Below are positions 63,945 to 64,000 of a stretch of 64,000 nt of DNA, one piece after another. Numbering within the stretch: position 1 is the stretch's first letter; each line of letters begins with the position of its first letter. Location: positions 1 through 64,000 of the forward strand of contig NZ_KZ983988.1 of the NCBI RefSeq assembly GCF_003569785.1, read 5' to 3'. Source of the DNA: Leucobacter sp. wl10. Lineage in GTDB: Bacteria > Actinomycetota > Actinomycetes > Actinomycetales > Microbacteriaceae. The notes beneath the pieces are model-generated. The model did not search any database, was not told the origin of the DNA, and saw nothing but the letters and a program-made list of their open reading frames with translations. The translations under genes were made by a program, and so were the position numbers.

Positions 63945-64000
63945 CCGCCAGTTCATCATGAATCGCGTCGCGTCACCCGCTCAGGTTGCGAAGGAAACTC

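Overview
The window is a GC-rich (about 70% by eye) chromosomal stretch from a high-GC Gram-positive bacterium. A mycothiol S-conjugate amidase gene (mca) sits next to a DUF4307 gene and greA, a neighbourhood known from actinomycetes. Promoters resembling leaderless ones, a DtxR/IdeR-type iron box and a PhoP-type direct-repeat box point the same way. The overall protein flavour suggests Microbacteriaceae, possibly Leucobacter; the genus is a guess from memory, not something shown here. No phage, plasmid, transposase or CRISPR array is visible. About 65 genes are packed tightly, many with 4-nt ATGA/GTGA overlaps.

Layout. 1-2.7 kb: start of a secreted HtaA heme-binding protein under an iron box, msrB, a nitroreductase, a DMT transporter and tRNA-Thr. 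2.7-7.5 kb: a membrane-anchored DsbA-like protein, secA and a dolichol-phosphate-mannose-synthase-like glycosyltransferase. 7.5-12.2 kb: a catabolic locus (56-aa membrane protein, NCS1 permease, zinc alcohol dehydrogenase) divergent from a two-headed Lrp regulator, then a nitrilase-fold hydrolase. 12.2-15.6 kb: tyrS and a five-gene ArsR/SRPBCC/SnoaL/TfoX/DUF2461 unit. 15.6-18.5 kb: argH and argF separated by an odd empty gap. 18.5-27.8 kb: an amine or gamma-glutamyl catabolic cluster with a glutamine-synthetase-like ligase, RpiR regulator, class III aminotransferase, M20 amidohydrolase, a FluG-type amidohydrolase, an APC permease and a divergent Orn/Lys/Arg-type decarboxylase.

27.8-31.7 kb: a HAD phosphatase, mqo and radA. 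31.9-39.9 kb: a luciferase-like monooxygenase, tRNA-Ser, an AhpD-type fusion protein, and a FecB/FecC/FecE-type ABC transporter translationally coupled to an FAD/NAD(P)-binding protein. 39.9-45.1 kb: DUF808, nucleosidase, luxS, nucleoside phosphorylase and SAH/MTA-type deaminase. 45.1-53.9 kb: SDR, isoprenyl transferase, PAQR protein, TetR with a divergent epimerase, recQ, mca, DUF4307 and greA. 54-60.8 kb: an amidohydrolase plus APC permease, an AbiEi/DUF559-like protein, TetR and ilvA. 60.8-64 kb: an AI-2E transporter, a small membrane protein, a PiT phosphate transporter, and a 19-codon ORF with a PhoP-like box.

The most unusual structural signals are two families of dispersed palindromic repeats, three copies each (family A at 27.8, 57.4 and 58.7 kb; family B at 2.5, 33.3 and 62.1 kb). 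Two oppositely oriented A copies bracket the AbiEi/DUF559-like gene. The best candidates for a little-described system are the split FluG cluster (18.5-27.8 kb) and the monooxygenase/AhpD-fusion/ABC/FAD cluster (31.9-39.9 kb).
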